Positions 21,215 to 34,612 of a stretch of 64,000 bases of DNA are shown piece by piece. The DNA is from Rhopalosiphum padi. Lineage: Eukaryota > Arthropoda > Insecta > Hemiptera > Aphididae. Position 1 is the stretch's first letter. Each line of letters starts with the position of its first letter. Below the pieces are notes generated by a model that searched no databases, was not told the origin of the DNA, and worked only from the letters and a program-made list of their open reading frames with translations. Made by a program: the position numbers and the translations under genes. The stretch is taken from assembly GCF_020882245.1 (NCBI RefSeq), contig NC_083598.1:48645858-48709857 (forward strand), read 5' to 3'.

Positions 21215-21592
21215 ATGAGCGGAAGAGGCAAAGCTGGAAAATCGAAGGGAGGTAAATCCAAGACCAGGTCGGTCCGTGCCGGACTACAGTTCCCGGTCGG
21301 TCGTATCCATCGTCTGTTGAGAAAAGGCAACTACGCCGAACGCGTCGGAGCCGGAGCACCGGTTTACTTGGCCGCCGTCATGGAGTATTTGGCAGCTGAA
21401 GTTTTGGAATTGGCCGGTAACGCTGCCCGCGATAACAAGAAATCTCGTATCATTCCCAGACATTTGCAATTGGCAATCAGAAACGACGAAGAATTGAACA
21501 AATTGTTGTCCGGTGTCACAATCGCTCAAGGCGGTGTGTTGCCCAACATCCAAGCCGTTCTCTTACCCAAAAAGACCGAAAAAAAAGTCTAA
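21215..21592 (+). CDS. H2A: histone H2A (S20V variant)
   Basis: 125 residues, identical to the other two H2A copies except for Val at position 20 (TRSVRAG instead of TRSSRAG). The change involves two adjacent bases. It lies next to R21 at the start of the histone fold. Intronless, intact promoter (TATA 21131), stem-loop at 21631-21646; divergent from H2B 20422. Otherwise a normal replication-dependent H2A. Confidence 0.98.
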   Translation: MSGRGKAGKSKGGKSKTRSVRAGLQFPVGRIHRLLRKGNYAERVGAGAPVYLAAVMEYLAAEVLELAGNAARDNKKSRIIPRHLQLAIRNDEELNKLLSGVTIAQGGVLPNIQAVLLPKKTEKKV

Positions 21593-21630
21593 TCACTACA
21601 ACCCCTCCCCCCCTAGACAACTTATAAAAC

Positions 21631-21646
21631 GGCCCTTTTCAGGGCC
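21631..21646 (+). terminator. histone 3' stem-loop (H2A)
   Basis: GGCCCTTTTCAGGGCC, 38 bp after the stop, after a short C-rich run. Confidence 0.95.
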
Positions 21647-22481
21647 ACCAATTTATTTAATCTTCCTTTTTTCGCTTATACTTTAAGAACGCATACACTT
21701 TTATATATTTGATGGTTCCTAACATACCAGAATTAGATGTTGAATACAATAATTAGTGGGAATGTTTTCTATTAGTCTATACTCCATGCTATTACGAGTA
21801 CTTTGGATGTTATAACCACAAATAATAATTGTATTACTAACAATATAAAGTTTAACATTTTAAAATTCGTATTAAAACGTTTAAGTGCATCTTCATTTTT
21901 AATCCTAGAATAGGACTTGTTCGATTTGCATTAAATAATAAATGCATATAATATGCACCCAACTATCAGACTAACTCAATACGCATTAACTACTGCATGT
22001 AAATGTGGTAATTGTATTTAAACTGTTATTGAGCTTAATTTTATTTTCGCACAGAATAATGTTTCGAACGTTCATCATCGTAACAAGTTGTATAAAATAC
22101 TAATAGGTAGTACAGTGTATAGGTTTATTTTCTCCCGATATAATAAGAGCTCACTTAGTAAAAGGTAGGTCCATACATAATGTATTATTATAATATTCTT
22201 ATAACATCAATAAAGTGATCTAATACCAATTAGCTGAAACAAAGTAGTGTATTCCATCAAAACTATAAAATTACCATTATCAATTAGATAGAGAAAATGC
22301 CTTCCGTACATTTTTTTAGTCTCAATCCATAATATGTGATAAATATTTCAGTGATTTCTTATTAATCATAATGAGTAATAAACCTACCGCTCAGTTATTT
22401 TTCAATTATTATAAATTCGCGGTATAGTTTAATAAACATATAAAAAAATATTCGAATTTACTTACAGTGATGTTTAATTAT
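21647..22481. other. AT-rich spacer
   Basis: No gene, repeat or transposon end recognised up to the hAT target duplication at 22482. Confidence 0.6.
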
Positions 22482-22489
22482 ATTCTAAT

Positions 22490-24408
22490 TAGTGATGGGA
22501 ACAATCGAGAGAAATTACTCGAAATACTCGATTGTTAGATTTCATCGTTTATTTCGATTGTTTTGAAAACTCTCGAGTGATTCACTCGGTATCGAAATCA
22601 GCTGAAATAATCGAATTATAAAATTACTCAGCGAGTGATTTATTCGAAATTAAATCGACTATGTCTAAACATAAATTGATTGAGATAAAATTAGTATTTA
22701 CTACTTACTAGGTTATTAATTTATTATTTATTATAATAAAGTAAAATTTACTAATACCTATCCTATTCAATTAAATTTTGGGCACTTCTCGCTCTCTTTT
22801 TAAGTATTTATTATAGAATAATTTCATAATCATTATCATTCATTAAGTACATCAATTTATAATTTTTCCTATTCAATTTTTTATGGTATTTAATAATTTT
22901 GAATATCTCGATATGAAACACATCATGTATAAACCTATTAAGTATTAGTAGTAAATAGTACAGAGAAGGAGAACTAACATATTACATTATAACTTATATT
23001 ATTTATATTTTATAAAAATTAAACATTATAGAATTTATTAGTCTATGAATAAAGATATTCCATACAATATATATGGGGCATGGGTACACGCGTTTATAAT
23101 AATAGAATATACGCATTGAATAACGAAATAAAAATATTATGTAGATACTATAAATAATATACTATATACATACAAAATATCTATTATCTAGATTATGGAT
23201 TTTAATTGTTTATTTTTATTTTCTTAAATTTCTTTCCTTCATTTGGTCTGATATGCACGTGCCAGTTGCTAGTTTCTACTTCGTATAATTTACATTTTTT
23301 AACTAATATAATAATATATTATATAATATAGTATATATTAGTAAATACCATACAATATTCTTATATTTGTATTGTATTGCATTGAATATCACATTCTTAG
23401 TAGGTAAGTATCTATAATATAATTAATTGGATAAATACGATTTATTGGTTTTTTTATTTAAAATATTATATTAATTTGTCTAAGTAGTAAGTTCCCTATA
23501 TGTTCTCTACATGTTTTCGCATTTTTATATATAATATAGATCACCAGTTTCTACTTATTTTTTAAAAAAATGCGACCTGGTAATAGGCAAATTCAAGATC
23601 AAAGTAGCTCGTTGTGGCAACATTTTGATACAAAATTAGCACAAGTGACAACTACAGCTACGCCAAGTGTAATGGTTACAATGATGATGCGCCAATATTT
23701 GGAAATGCCACATTTGGAAAGGACCAAAAATCCATTAGAGTTTTGGAAAAAATATAAATTAACATTTCCCGAGTTATATAAAATAAGTATGAAATATTTA
23801 TGTGTTCCCGCTACGTCAGTCTACGTCATCTGAACGAGTCTTTTCTAAAACGGGTCAGATAACAAATGACCGCCGAAACAGACTCTCGCCAAAAAACTTG
23901 GACTATATAATCTTTTTAAATAGCAATTTAAATTTGTTTTAAATTCTGAGACAAATTATGTTGTTTTACAAGTCGTACATTTTTTTTTTATTCCAATGAA
24001 ATACTTTAGTACCTGCATAGATATTTTAAATAAAAATAATAAATAAAATTGTATTAAAAATCGTGTTTTTTTTTTATTACTTTATGAATTAAAAATAATA
24101 TTATACATTTTTACAATTATATAATTAAGATTTATAAATTTATAATATTGAAAAACTAATTATACCCATGTTGTTGTAAACTTTTCTATATTTATTTAAT
24201 AAAATGTCAAATAGGTAATACTGGTAATAGTATTACTAGTATTAATTAGTAATTAATTGTAATAGCTAATAGTCTAACGAGTAGTAAGTATTAAATAACG
24301 TGAATTGTATTCATTGTCGAGTAACTGATTACTAGTAGTGAGTGTAATGAAATACTAAATTGACCGAGAGATTTTTTCGAGTGAATCCCTCGATTGTTCC
24401 CATCACTA
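22490..24408. mobile_element. hAT transposon, 1.9 kb, defective
   Basis: Inverted ends TAGTGATGGGAACAATCGAG / complement at 24389-24408 are flanked by an exact 8-bp target duplication ATTCTAAT (22482-22489, 24409-24416), as expected for hAT. Sub-terminal ACTCGA/TCGAGT motifs cluster near both ends. It holds only the C-terminal end of a transposase, so it cannot move on its own. Confidence 0.93.
23570..23935 (+). pseudogene. hAT transposase C-terminal (hATC dimerisation) fragment, frameshifted
   Basis: The first frame (23570-23833) has NPLEFWKKYKLTFPELYKISMKYLCVPATS, then breaks. The other frame continues with SSERVFSKTGQITNDRRNRL, the conserved end of the hATC domain. The break is a 10-bp local duplication (CTACGTCAGT / CTACGTCATC, near 23812-23832). 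No catalytic core is left. Confidence 0.88.
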
Positions 24409-24513
24409 ATTCTAATAGTTTAAAAAATTCATTCACCAATACAAAAATTATTTATGACAAATTTGGACTCTTAGAGTTTACTGCGCGTGTAGTTGATTAT
24501 GTGCAAAAGTAGT

Positions 24514-24529
24514 GGCCCTGAAAAGGGCC
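24514..24529 (-). terminator. histone 3' stem-loop (H4)
   Basis: Minus-strand GGCCCTTTTCAGGGCC, 37 bp after the stop. Confidence 0.95.
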
Positions 24530-24566
24530 TTTTTATATAGCGTATGCAAATCGCGGCTGAAACATA

Positions 24567-25573
<1,007 letters not shown>

Positions 25574-25609
25574 TCTCATTTTGGTCCATTTCCACAACTT
25601 TATTAAAAC

Positions 25610-25625
25610 GGCCCTTTTCAGGGCC
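25610..25625 (+). terminator. histone 3' stem-loop (H3)
   Basis: GGCCCTTTTCAGGGCC followed by ACCA, 36 bp after the stop. Confidence 0.95.
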
Positions 25626-26153
25626 ACCAATTGAATCTACGACATGTTAGCCGCTGTAACCCCTCACCCTCTGTCTCTATAGAGTTTACAATCAAATAAG
25701 TTCGTAAGTCATCACAAATTGTGTCAATAATTGTAGTGTTACCTGTTTCATCATCACACATGTTATTTTTCACTATATTATAAACATTAAACAACCATTA
25801 TAATTTTGTTTTAATTATTTACATACTTTTTGATAAGCACTAGAGATGGGATTTTCAACTCAATATCATGAGTCAGTTCACTCAAATGAGTCGACTCGGG
25901 GAGTCAACTCCCAATTTCCATTGACTCCTATTAACTCCAAGTTATCAATTCATTAAATTAAACAACTCTCGTATGACAATTCGTTTAAGAGTTACTTCAG
26001 AGTAATAGATTATTAATCACTAAATATATGAACTATTGATTTATAAAATTTATGAAGACCTTATTCAATATTAATTTTTTATTTACTAAATTATTTTAAT
26101 TGTTTAATGCAATACAATAATATGTCATATACTTGTGTATTTACTATTTAGTA

Positions 26154-27459
26154 TGCCGTCAATCAGGGTGACTTGGAACGATTTTGACCTTTTAACTACT
26201 GTAATACATTCATTATTGATAATTAGGTTCTGTAAAAAATCATGCAGTGTCGCACACCTCCAAGGAATAGATTAAGTAAAAAAAAAATAAAGTTTTTGAG
26301 TAAATTAAGATAAAAAAAAAATAAAAAGTGCTTGTTCCAAGTCACCTGGGGTGTTGGGTGACTTGGAACATACATTTTTTCAAATGCAGATTGCATTTAA
26401 TGATTTGTGGAAGGTCACTTGGAACTCTACAATTATTTTTAAAAAAAAAAAAGTGTTTAAAACCATATTTTTATTAATTTAAAAACAATTTAACATTTTT
26501 TTAAAACTGTTTATTACAAAATAATACTTTTTCTTATAAGTTGCAGTCTTTGCTCACAAAATAAATTTAACAAACATATTAATAATTGATAGTAGTTCTT
26601 GAGACAGCAGCTCGTGATCTTTTGATATTCTCGGAAAGTCTAGGTTTCAAAAGACCAGAATGTCTGGATACAAAACGTGTGTACCAATCATCGCCAGGTT
26701 TATTGTTTTTAAATATTTTTATTTTTCGGCCGGAACGATCTAAGTATGACTTGATCAATCTCTTAACTTCTTCCCTATCAAAAGGGTAACCCCAATCAGA
26801 TGCAAATAATATTGTTTCTACAATATTACCTTCTTCAGTGGAAGTTAAAGCTGTTTGGCCACCGTGGGGATTAAGATTTAGTTGGTTTTTTTTCCTACTT
26901 AAAGTGCTTATTGGTATTCCATACTTATCAGAAGCCTGTCGGTAAGTCAATCTATAATTTCGGATTTCGTTCAATGCATTATCTAAAGTTTCTTCAGAAA
27001 AATTTCGGTAAGTACGACTGCCGGGTGTTCGTTTATAATAGTTCGGCATGTTCCAAGTCACCCAATTATTTTTTACGGAAAATAAAACCAACCCTGAAAA
27101 ATGTAAATAATATTATTTCCTAATTCTACTTAACAATTAACACTAATAACACATTAGGAATTCACTAAAAAATAACAATACCTTGAATTTTGAAGCTGAA
27201 ATACCACTTTTGCAGCTCTTAATTAAGGAGTTGAAAATTTGGATTTTTTTTATTAAATTATGGTTGAATCACATGGCTTATTGATAAGAGATAACACATT
27301 TTCGATGATAATGAAACGTTTACAAAACGTTCCGAAAAATATTGCTGTGGAGGCAGAATTTTATTTCCCTTATCTAGTATAAAATTAAACGCTGTTATCA
27401 AAAAAAAACACAATTGTTCCAAGTCACCTCCCAGTTACAAGTCACCCGGTTTGACGGTG
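26154..27459. mobile_element. TA-flanked TIR element encoding only a DNA-binding domain protein
   Basis: The ends TGCCGTCAATCAGGGTGACT and (complement) CACCGTCAAACCGGGTGACT are inverted and flanked by TA (26152-26153, 27460-27461), as in the Tc1/mariner-pogo superfamily. The motif GTGACTTGGAAC or its complement occurs about seven times, including a perfect 14-bp inverted pair at 26333-26346 / 26357-26370. The single gene has no DDE catalytic domain. Confidence 0.8.
26579..27049 (-). CDS. psq/CENP-B-type helix-turn-helix protein of a TIR element
   Basis: 156 residues from MPNYYKRTPG (27049). An upstream in-frame ATG at 27091 lies in repeat sequence and is less likely. Residues about 14-55 form a psq-like helix-turn-helix (LDNALNEIRNYRLTYRQASD, YGIPISTLSRKK). 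The C-terminal half (WGYPFDREEVKRLIKSYL, PGDDWYTRFVSRH) is the CENP-B/Tc5-type second DNA-binding domain. In full pogo/jerky-type transposases a DDE domain follows; here the protein ends instead. It may act as a binding-only relic or repressor. Confidence 0.75.
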   Translation of the reverse strand: MPNYYKRTPGSRTYRNFSEETLDNALNEIRNYRLTYRQASDKYGIPISTLSRKKNQLNLNPHGGQTALTSTEEGNIVETILFASDWGYPFDREEVKRLIKSYLDRSGRKIKIFKNNKPGDDWYTRFVSRHSGLLKPRLSENIKRSRAAVSRTTINY

Positions 27460-27504
27460 TATATTGTTTTTTTCATAAATTATATTTTGTGGACAAAAAC
27501 AACG

Positions 27505-27660
27505 AAATGGACAGTGTTGAGTTTATCTAGATAAATATTCTTTTATCTTATATCTTATCTAGATAAATAGAAAATATTGATTTACATAGTTATCTAAGAT
27601 AAAAATCACCATTATCTAGATAAATTTATCCAGATAATTTAATTAATTGAACGGGTTTTA
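27505..27660. repeat. cluster of TTATCTAGATAAA motifs
   Basis: Four or five copies of the palindromic core ATCTAGAT within about 150 bp, beginning CAGTGTTGAG at 27511. It resembles one end of a hAT element, but no matching opposite end was found. Confidence 0.45.
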
Positions 27661-28248
27661 TTTATTATATGTAGATAGGTAGACAAATAATAAGTAGGTA
27701 CTAGGTAGGTAGTTTTTACTAATAAGTAATAGCTATCGACATTTTTGATAAAATAATATTATTTAGTATTTTAATCATTCTTATAGCTACGGAGAACGGA
27801 AAGTATCGGCTATCGAGTATAATATTATTATGAAGATAGTTGGTATTAAAATAATTGTAAATTATGTCAGTTATAGGTTTTCAGTTTATTTATAATGCGT
27901 ATACACTATACACTATACTACGCTATACACTTACAATATATTTTTGGATTTCGGCATAGTTTAATCAATTCTGAGCATTATTATACATGAAATATTAATA
28001 TAGACGTACCTATTAGCAAATACTATATTCTGACAATACGGGACAAACAATGATAGGTAATAGTAGGCGACATAGCCCCCTGAAAATACCATAGACTTGG
28101 TCTACGGAAAATACTCGCATGACTTATATATATATTACAATCCTATAGATATATAGAGCGCGTTCATAACCGGTTTAGGTGGTGTATATATGCCACGTGT
28201 AAGCATATAAATATTATACTATAATGTACAATTTATAATTAAAATCTA

Positions 28249-28395
28249 TAAAGGTCGCCACACACCGCATGTAAAATTGTTTTGTCTTGGCGGTGCCGCC
28301 GTGGTGGCGGTAATTTCTGAGTTTGTGACCACCTTCATTTTGCCGCTACTGCGTCCAGCGGTAATCCCCACCACTGCAGTGTGTGGGAACCTTTA
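28249..28395. mobile_element. MITE, about 147 bp
   Basis: TAAAGGTCGCCACACACCGC at the left is the near inverse of the right end (TAAAGGTTCCCACACACTGC read on the complement). G+C-rich centre. Target duplication not clear. Confidence 0.65.
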
Positions 28396-29073
28396 GGGGA
28401 TTCGATGGTCGATAATTAAAAAATTGTAGTTTTTAAATTTTTGTTGAAGTTAATATCAAAAAATTAAAAATGTGGGAAAGTCGATTTCAAGTAATTTGAC
28501 GACAAATTCAAATCTGTTTTTATAATTCTTATCGCTTCACTATATCCATCGGTACGTTTGGGAAAAAACAGCTAATATCCTATGTAACGCGTGCATTAAA
28601 CAAAGAAAGACTATAACGGTATCGAGAATCCCCATGGATACCCAGAAATAATACCCACCAGAGTAACAGACCGCACTACGGCAGTTCAGGATAACATTTA
28701 TATAAAAATAACTCAAAATAATCTGATTGTACAAAAATATTGCGTAGTAACTAATAATATTATCATTGATTATAAATACTATAATTATTTATATAATCAA
28801 TGATGTTATAAACATAAATGGTAGGAGTATCTAGTAGACCTATTGGCTATTAGACTACGTCCCAAAAATATCAACAAACTGAAAGTAGCAACTAATCTGA
28901 AATAATTTTATTATAGTCGTACAAGTGTACCACTACCTCGTGCCTGTGCCCTTTGCGACATATTATAATATATTTTATTAAGTAATATATTGAAAGTCAA
29001 CTCGCTGTACGCGTGTTATTTTTAAAGTTTAATAATTGAATACAGTCGAGTCTGTGATTAAGTATTTTTTACC

Positions 29074-32000
29074 ATGCGGAGATTTCTAGTATCGACTGTT
29101 GATAAAAATGACGCAAGTCAGTTTAAAAAACAACGTCTTCAAGAGGAAGAAGAAGATGATCCTGGTCAAAATAATATCATTCAAGAACAAGATCTATCGA
29201 AGTTATCTGAAGAACCTTTTATTAATAAATCATACTTATTAGATGGGCAATTTTTTACTGTTGTTAAAGAAGATGGATCAAAATTGACTGCACAATGTAA
29301 AAATTGTTCCAAAATCATTCAAGGACAAAAACTATCAACAGGAAACTTCTTAAGTCACATAAAAGTAACTACCTAATAATTAAGTTTATTAAATATACAA
29401 TTATTGTACCATTATCATACTCGTATTATTTTAATTTTAAATGCAATAAATATACCGAACGGGAATAAATATTCATGATTTGAAATTTTTAGTACAAACA
29501 TAAATCATTGATTCCAAAAGTTGAAGAGGCTCGAAAAAATGCAAAGAAATCTATGGTAACATCAATAACCCATACAGAAGTACAGGGCAAAAGATCTACT
29601 AAACTATCAAAACAACAGGTAAATTGTACCTATAATTAAATCTAGTTAGGTATTACTTATTATAAACTAAAATAATTGCCAAATATTTATATCATAGACC
29701 TGATATTATTATCACCTAACAAAAGTACCAATATTATTATATTAATTCATATCATAGTTATTATTTTTTGTAATGATTTTTCACATATTATGTATATTGT
29801 ATAACTTAATTTTATTAATTTAATTCTGTTATGAACTCTCACTTCCCATGGTTTGAAGTAACCAACTAAATTTTGGTTTAGTTGCGCCATTGGGTACAAT
29901 ATTAGGATCAAATTTATCAATAACAATATTATGTATTAGGTATATAAGTAACAATTAAAATTTAAATTCTATGTGATTAATTTATAATATAGTTTACTAT
30001 TATTTTACAAAAACACAGTTTTTTGAATAAAAAGGTTCACAGATTAGTTGACCCATTGAAGACAAATTATCAAAGCTGGGCACTAGCTTAAATATATAGT
30101 ATATACTATATAGTTAGTTTTAATTCATATTAACTTTGTAACTTAACTAGTTGAATTTAATGTGTAAAATAATCTAATCTAACTCGTTAAAAATAATAAG
30201 TAACTAGTTATTTTTGTATTTTTTTTTAAATTTATTTGAATGTTTCAATTTCTTATTTTGTTGTATTCTAATGACCGATATTCCAAGAAATTAAGGGTAT
30301 TACCTACCTATTTGTTACATTTGATATAATTATCAGTTGACAGTTCAATTTATTTTTTCATTCATCACCAATAATTCAAGTTAGTTACCTACCCACCTAC
30401 TAAGTAATTAATTTATATTATACATTACATTTGATAAAGTGGTTTTTTTAATTTATATTTTAAACTAAAAAAAAAAAAACTAACTTCTATCTGACTAAGT
30501 TAGAAATTTGGTACCTAAATTTCAGAAACTAACTTATATTCTAACTTGGTTACTTTTTATATTAAATTAACTTAACTTTAACTAGTTGAAAAAAGTGACT
30601 AACTTGCCCAGCTTTGCAAATTGTAAAACTAAAAAACTAAAGTATTATGTTATAGTTACTATAATACTATAATATAGTATATGATATTAAGTGTTTTTAA
30701 ATTAATTGTTCTACAATTTATTAATTTTCACTTATTTTAGGTGAAAAGTATTGTATTTGAATACATCATTCAAGAAATGAGACCCCTCATTTGCTGTGAA
30801 AAGACTGCTTTTCGAAGACTAGTCATGGAATTATCTGGAATAACTGATTCATCATTACTTCCAAATCGAAGACAGTTGGCTAATGATTTGAAAATAAGGT
30901 ATTCAACATATATAAATATGATGACCGAAAACAGAGTTATATTTGTATGACAGCAGACATCTGGAGTACAAATAATAAAAGTTATATGGGCATGACTTGT
31001 CACTATATTGATGAAATCACATATAAACGTCATTCATATGTTCTTGGTTGCCGAAGGATAATAGGGACTCATAATTTTCTAGCCATCGCCAAGGTCATAA
31101 CAGAAGTAATGGATACATACTGTATAATCAACTCAAAAGTCACTCATATAATTACAGACAACGCAAGTAACTTTGGTAAATGTTTTTGCACCTTCTCAAG
31201 TTTGATTACTTCTTCAGATCATTCAACAACAAATTATGACATTGGAAATTTAAATTCTGATGAATCTGGTAGTGATACTATAGTTGATAATTCAGACTCT
31301 GAATCTGCAAACGGAGACGAGAATATCGAAAGAATTGATGTTGGTTCAATTTTTTATAATCAAGAAGTCCAAGAGCAAGAACATGATAATAGTTATTGTT
31401 TACCCAAACATATTACTTGTGTAGCTCATTCGTTGAACTTAATTGCTACTACTGATATTTCTAAAATTTCAGATGAAACCTATATCAGATTATCAACAAA
31501 AACTTTTAACAAACTACAAGCATTCTGGAACTTATTAAGTAGAAGTACCATGGCATCTGATAAAGTAGTAGAACATTGCAATTGTAAATTTCCTATTCCT
31601 GTTGTGACAAGGTGGAACTCAAAATACAATGCTATTAAAAAAATTTTGGAATATAAGAAAAAAATAGTTACATTATTTGATATTTTCAAGTTGAATACAC
31701 TTAAAGGTAATGAATGGGTATTTTTAGAGGAGTATTGCTTATTGTTAGAGCCATTAGCAAATTCTCTTGATAAGCTACAAGGCGAAAAACATAATTATTT
31801 AGGGTATGTTGCGCCCACATTAATAGTACTAAGAAAACTATTAATTCAATCAACCAATTTAAAGCACTGTCGACCATTATGTTTATCATTAATAAATTCC
31901 TTAGAAAAAAGATTTAATTATGTATTTGATCTTAGTGATTCAAAAAGTAAGCCATATATTATTGCATCTATAAGTCACCCCAAGTTTAAGCTATCTTGGG

Positions 32001-32452
32001 TTCCAGTTAGGTATACAAAGTTGTGTAAAAACATTTTTTTAAATGAATGCGAGACAATAAGTACCACAATTGAAAATAAATCATCTGGGTCCACTGACAA
32101 TGAAGATAGCGATAGTGATGGATTCTTCAATAGTTTATCTGAACGTTCAACAATAAACATTTGTACAAATACACAGTCTCAAGACTATGATTCAACTGAT
32201 GATAATACAAGAATATCAAATGCTGCTAGTGTTCAGGCATTTACATTTTTGAATTCAAAGACAAAAGAGCTGGTGTTGCTTGATAAATTTAACATTGTCA
32301 AACAAGTTTTATTAAAATACAATACAACATTACCTTCATCAGCTCCAGTTGAACGGCTATTTAGCGGGGCCATACAGGTCTTAACCCCAAGACGTAACCG
32401 ATTAAAAGACAAGACATTTGAAATGCTCTTATGTTGCAGATCTCAAAAATGA
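29074..32452 (+). pseudogene. ZBED-type hAT transposase, spliced, frameshifted
   Basis: Exon 1 (29074-29364) holds a BED zinc finger (CKNCSKII...NFLSHIK). A GT donor at 29365 and AG acceptor at 29491 lead to exon 2 (29493-29618, LIPKVEEARK). A second intron ends at AG 30740. Exon 3 runs into TGA at about 30948, while the next frame (30947-32452) continues with MTADIWS...MTCHYID, the ITDNASNFGKCF catalytic-region motif and the C-terminal hATC signature SSAPVERLFSGA. Joining them needs 4 bases (GTAT repeat), so a 4-bp deletion breaks the gene. It looks otherwise nearly complete. The second intron contains a MITE. Confidence 0.85.
30071..30617. mobile_element. hAT-type MITE, 547 bp, inside a transposase intron
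   Basis: Ends CAAAGCTGGGCA and (complement) CAAAGCTGGGCA are inverted and flanked by CAAATTAT / CAAATTGT (7 of 8 equal), at 30063-30070 and 30618-30625. No coding potential. Confidence 0.8.
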
Positions 32453-33125
32453 AATTTTTTTTTACATTTATTATGTTTTTATTTTGTTACAAATTATAAT
32501 ACGCCAAGATAGCCTAATTTCTTTTCCTGAATTATGAGTCAGATAGGTACCTATAATTTTATATTTATTTGAGTTATTAATAAACAAGTATTGTAAACTG
32601 GAACATTTCAACTGTTATTTACTTTACACATATCAATATTAATTAATATGCTAATTAATTACAATAAATACACATAAATTATTACATTGTATATTTTATA
32701 AGAAATGAATGCCATAAACCAATATAAAAAAATACAACGAAATGGAACACTACAAGGTAGCATAAATAGCTGTTTTATTTTAAATATAAAAATTTTAAAA
32801 TAATGTTTTTAAAAATTAGAATAACCATTGTACCAAACTACTAATATATACTAAAATGCTGATCTCAAAAAATAATTTAATATATATAGTACACTCCTAG
32901 TTGCATAGTGACACGATATAACATGTCAAGTCTTGTTGCAGTAAGGAGACTAATATGATATGATGGAATAAAATTGTCAATAACATTGACTTAAATTGTC
33001 ACATCTTAATTGGTAATCGTCTTGTATTCTTGTTAAGTTTATTGGCGTGCTCAAAGTTACTGTTTCAAAATTATAATATTCTTTTTCAATTATAATATTT
33101 AAATATTTAAAAATGAGTAAGTCCA

Positions 33126-33581
33126 GTGTTATTTGGGATTATTTCCAACTTGACTCATTTACATTCATTTACAGAATCAAAAAAAACAATTATTAATAAA
33201 GCAACTACCATACATATTGAAATGAAAAATACGATGCAGCCAGCGATACAAAATCAATCTGTAACGTTAGGTGGAGATTCTATTTGGAATGACTTAAATG
33301 AAGAGGTAAGTAGTCAACTGATATCCACAAATCCAACATCCGCAGCTATTGTTGAAATTGATAAATACCTACAAGAAGGGTTAATTCCAAGGCATGAAGA
33401 TCCTTTGAAGTGGTGGAAAAACAATCGAAATGTTTATCCGTGTTTGTTTGAGCTTATGAAAAAACGTCTCTGTGTACTCTGTATATTTTCTAAGGCAGGA
33501 CAAACAATTTCAGAAAAAAGAAGTAGGCTAAGTAGTAAAAACTTTGAAAAAATGATATTTTTAAACTTTAACTCAAAATAG
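33126..33581 (+). pseudogene. second hATC fragment near the right end of the large hAT
   Basis: Contains DPLKWWKNNRNVYPCLFELM and FSKAGQTISEKRSRLSSKN, the conserved end of hAT transposases. The usual link VPATSxxSER between them is missing, as if deleted in frame (LCVLCIFSKAG). It is close to the outer right end and distinct from the ZBED gene, so it is probably what remains of the outer element's transposase. Confidence 0.8.
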
Positions 33582-34216
33582 CTTGTTTTTAAAATATTAA
33601 TATTTGTTGTACATATAAGTAATTTTGTTACTTTTTGATTAATATTTAATTGTACTTATTAAGTTAGAATAATACATGGTATTTTACAATGTATTTTTTA
33701 TTATATTTTATACATTTGTTTGAGATGTCATGTTTTAATTTTTAATAGCTTTAAATATTTGTAATACTAATGAATAATACCTGTGGGTGTCACGAGTGTA
33801 AAGTGTAATACTGTAAATTGTAATGACCAATCTATAATGTATTGTTATTTGTTCTTAAAAGTATCTTCTGTACCGTAATAATAATAATAATAATATTATT
33901 TATATATATTTAATTAAATATTAATTTGTTGTCTTATAAATTTGTTTTTATAAAACTAATAAAACTATAATACATTTGATAACATAACGTGATGAATATT
34001 TTAGGTACTGAGTCAGTAAATCTAAATCCGTAGTATCACCCATAATTCATGAATTGATAAGTGGTAACACAAATTCATGAGTTGTAGTGAATCAGTGGTA
34101 ACACTGAGTTGTTGAGTCACTGAACTAAAGCAAACTGATTCAATTCATTCAGTTCACTTAAAAGAGTCAACTCTTTGAATCAACTCACTCACGAACTACC
34201 CGTCCCTAATAAGCAC

Positions 34217-34610
34217 TTATTAAACCTATCGATAATAATTAAAACATGCGACAAACAATGTTGTAACCTTTGTGGCAAACTGTCCACAGAATATAATATT
34301 ACACTTTATATACAACCATATGAACACGTATTTTAATAACAATGTTTTAAATGCTTACAGTACTGTTTATAATATAGAGGTAGTGTTTTTATTGTTTTTT
34401 ATGGACTGTAAAAAATTAATAATTTTTAGTATTAAATTAGTAATTTGGGAGATTAGCTTAATTCTATTCGTACAAAATAATATTCAGACCCATTTGTATA
34501 TTAATATACACACAGTCTCGGCTGGACGGATACACGGTAGAGATTTTAGATGGCAGATCAACAGAAGACGAAAATCTATCGTTGTAGGAAATCCTTTAGT
34601 TCTTATACTA
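34217..34610. other. H3-H1 spacer, right part (homologous to 14.4-16.3 kb)
   Basis: No gene. Bases 34500-34610 match 16140-16250 upstream of the first H1 (shared GGTAGAGATTTTAG). Confidence 0.65.
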
Positions 34611-34612
34611 TA

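Larger units (their letters stand above)
25841..34208. mobile_element. large hAT transposon, 8.4 kb, with nested insertions
   Basis: The ends TAGAGATGGG and CCCGTCCCTA are inverted, and an exact 8-bp duplication ATAAGCAC flanks them (25833-25840, 34209-34216). GAGTCA/TGACTC motifs cluster at both ends (25870-25940, 34010-34190), typical of sub-terminal binding sites. Inside are a psq-type TIR element (26154-27459), a small MITE (28249-28395), a ZBED-type hAT transposase (29074-32452) with a MITE in its intron (30071-30617), and a second hATC fragment (33126-33581) that may be the outer element's own remnant. The homologous spacer at about 14440 lacks it. Confidence 0.88.
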
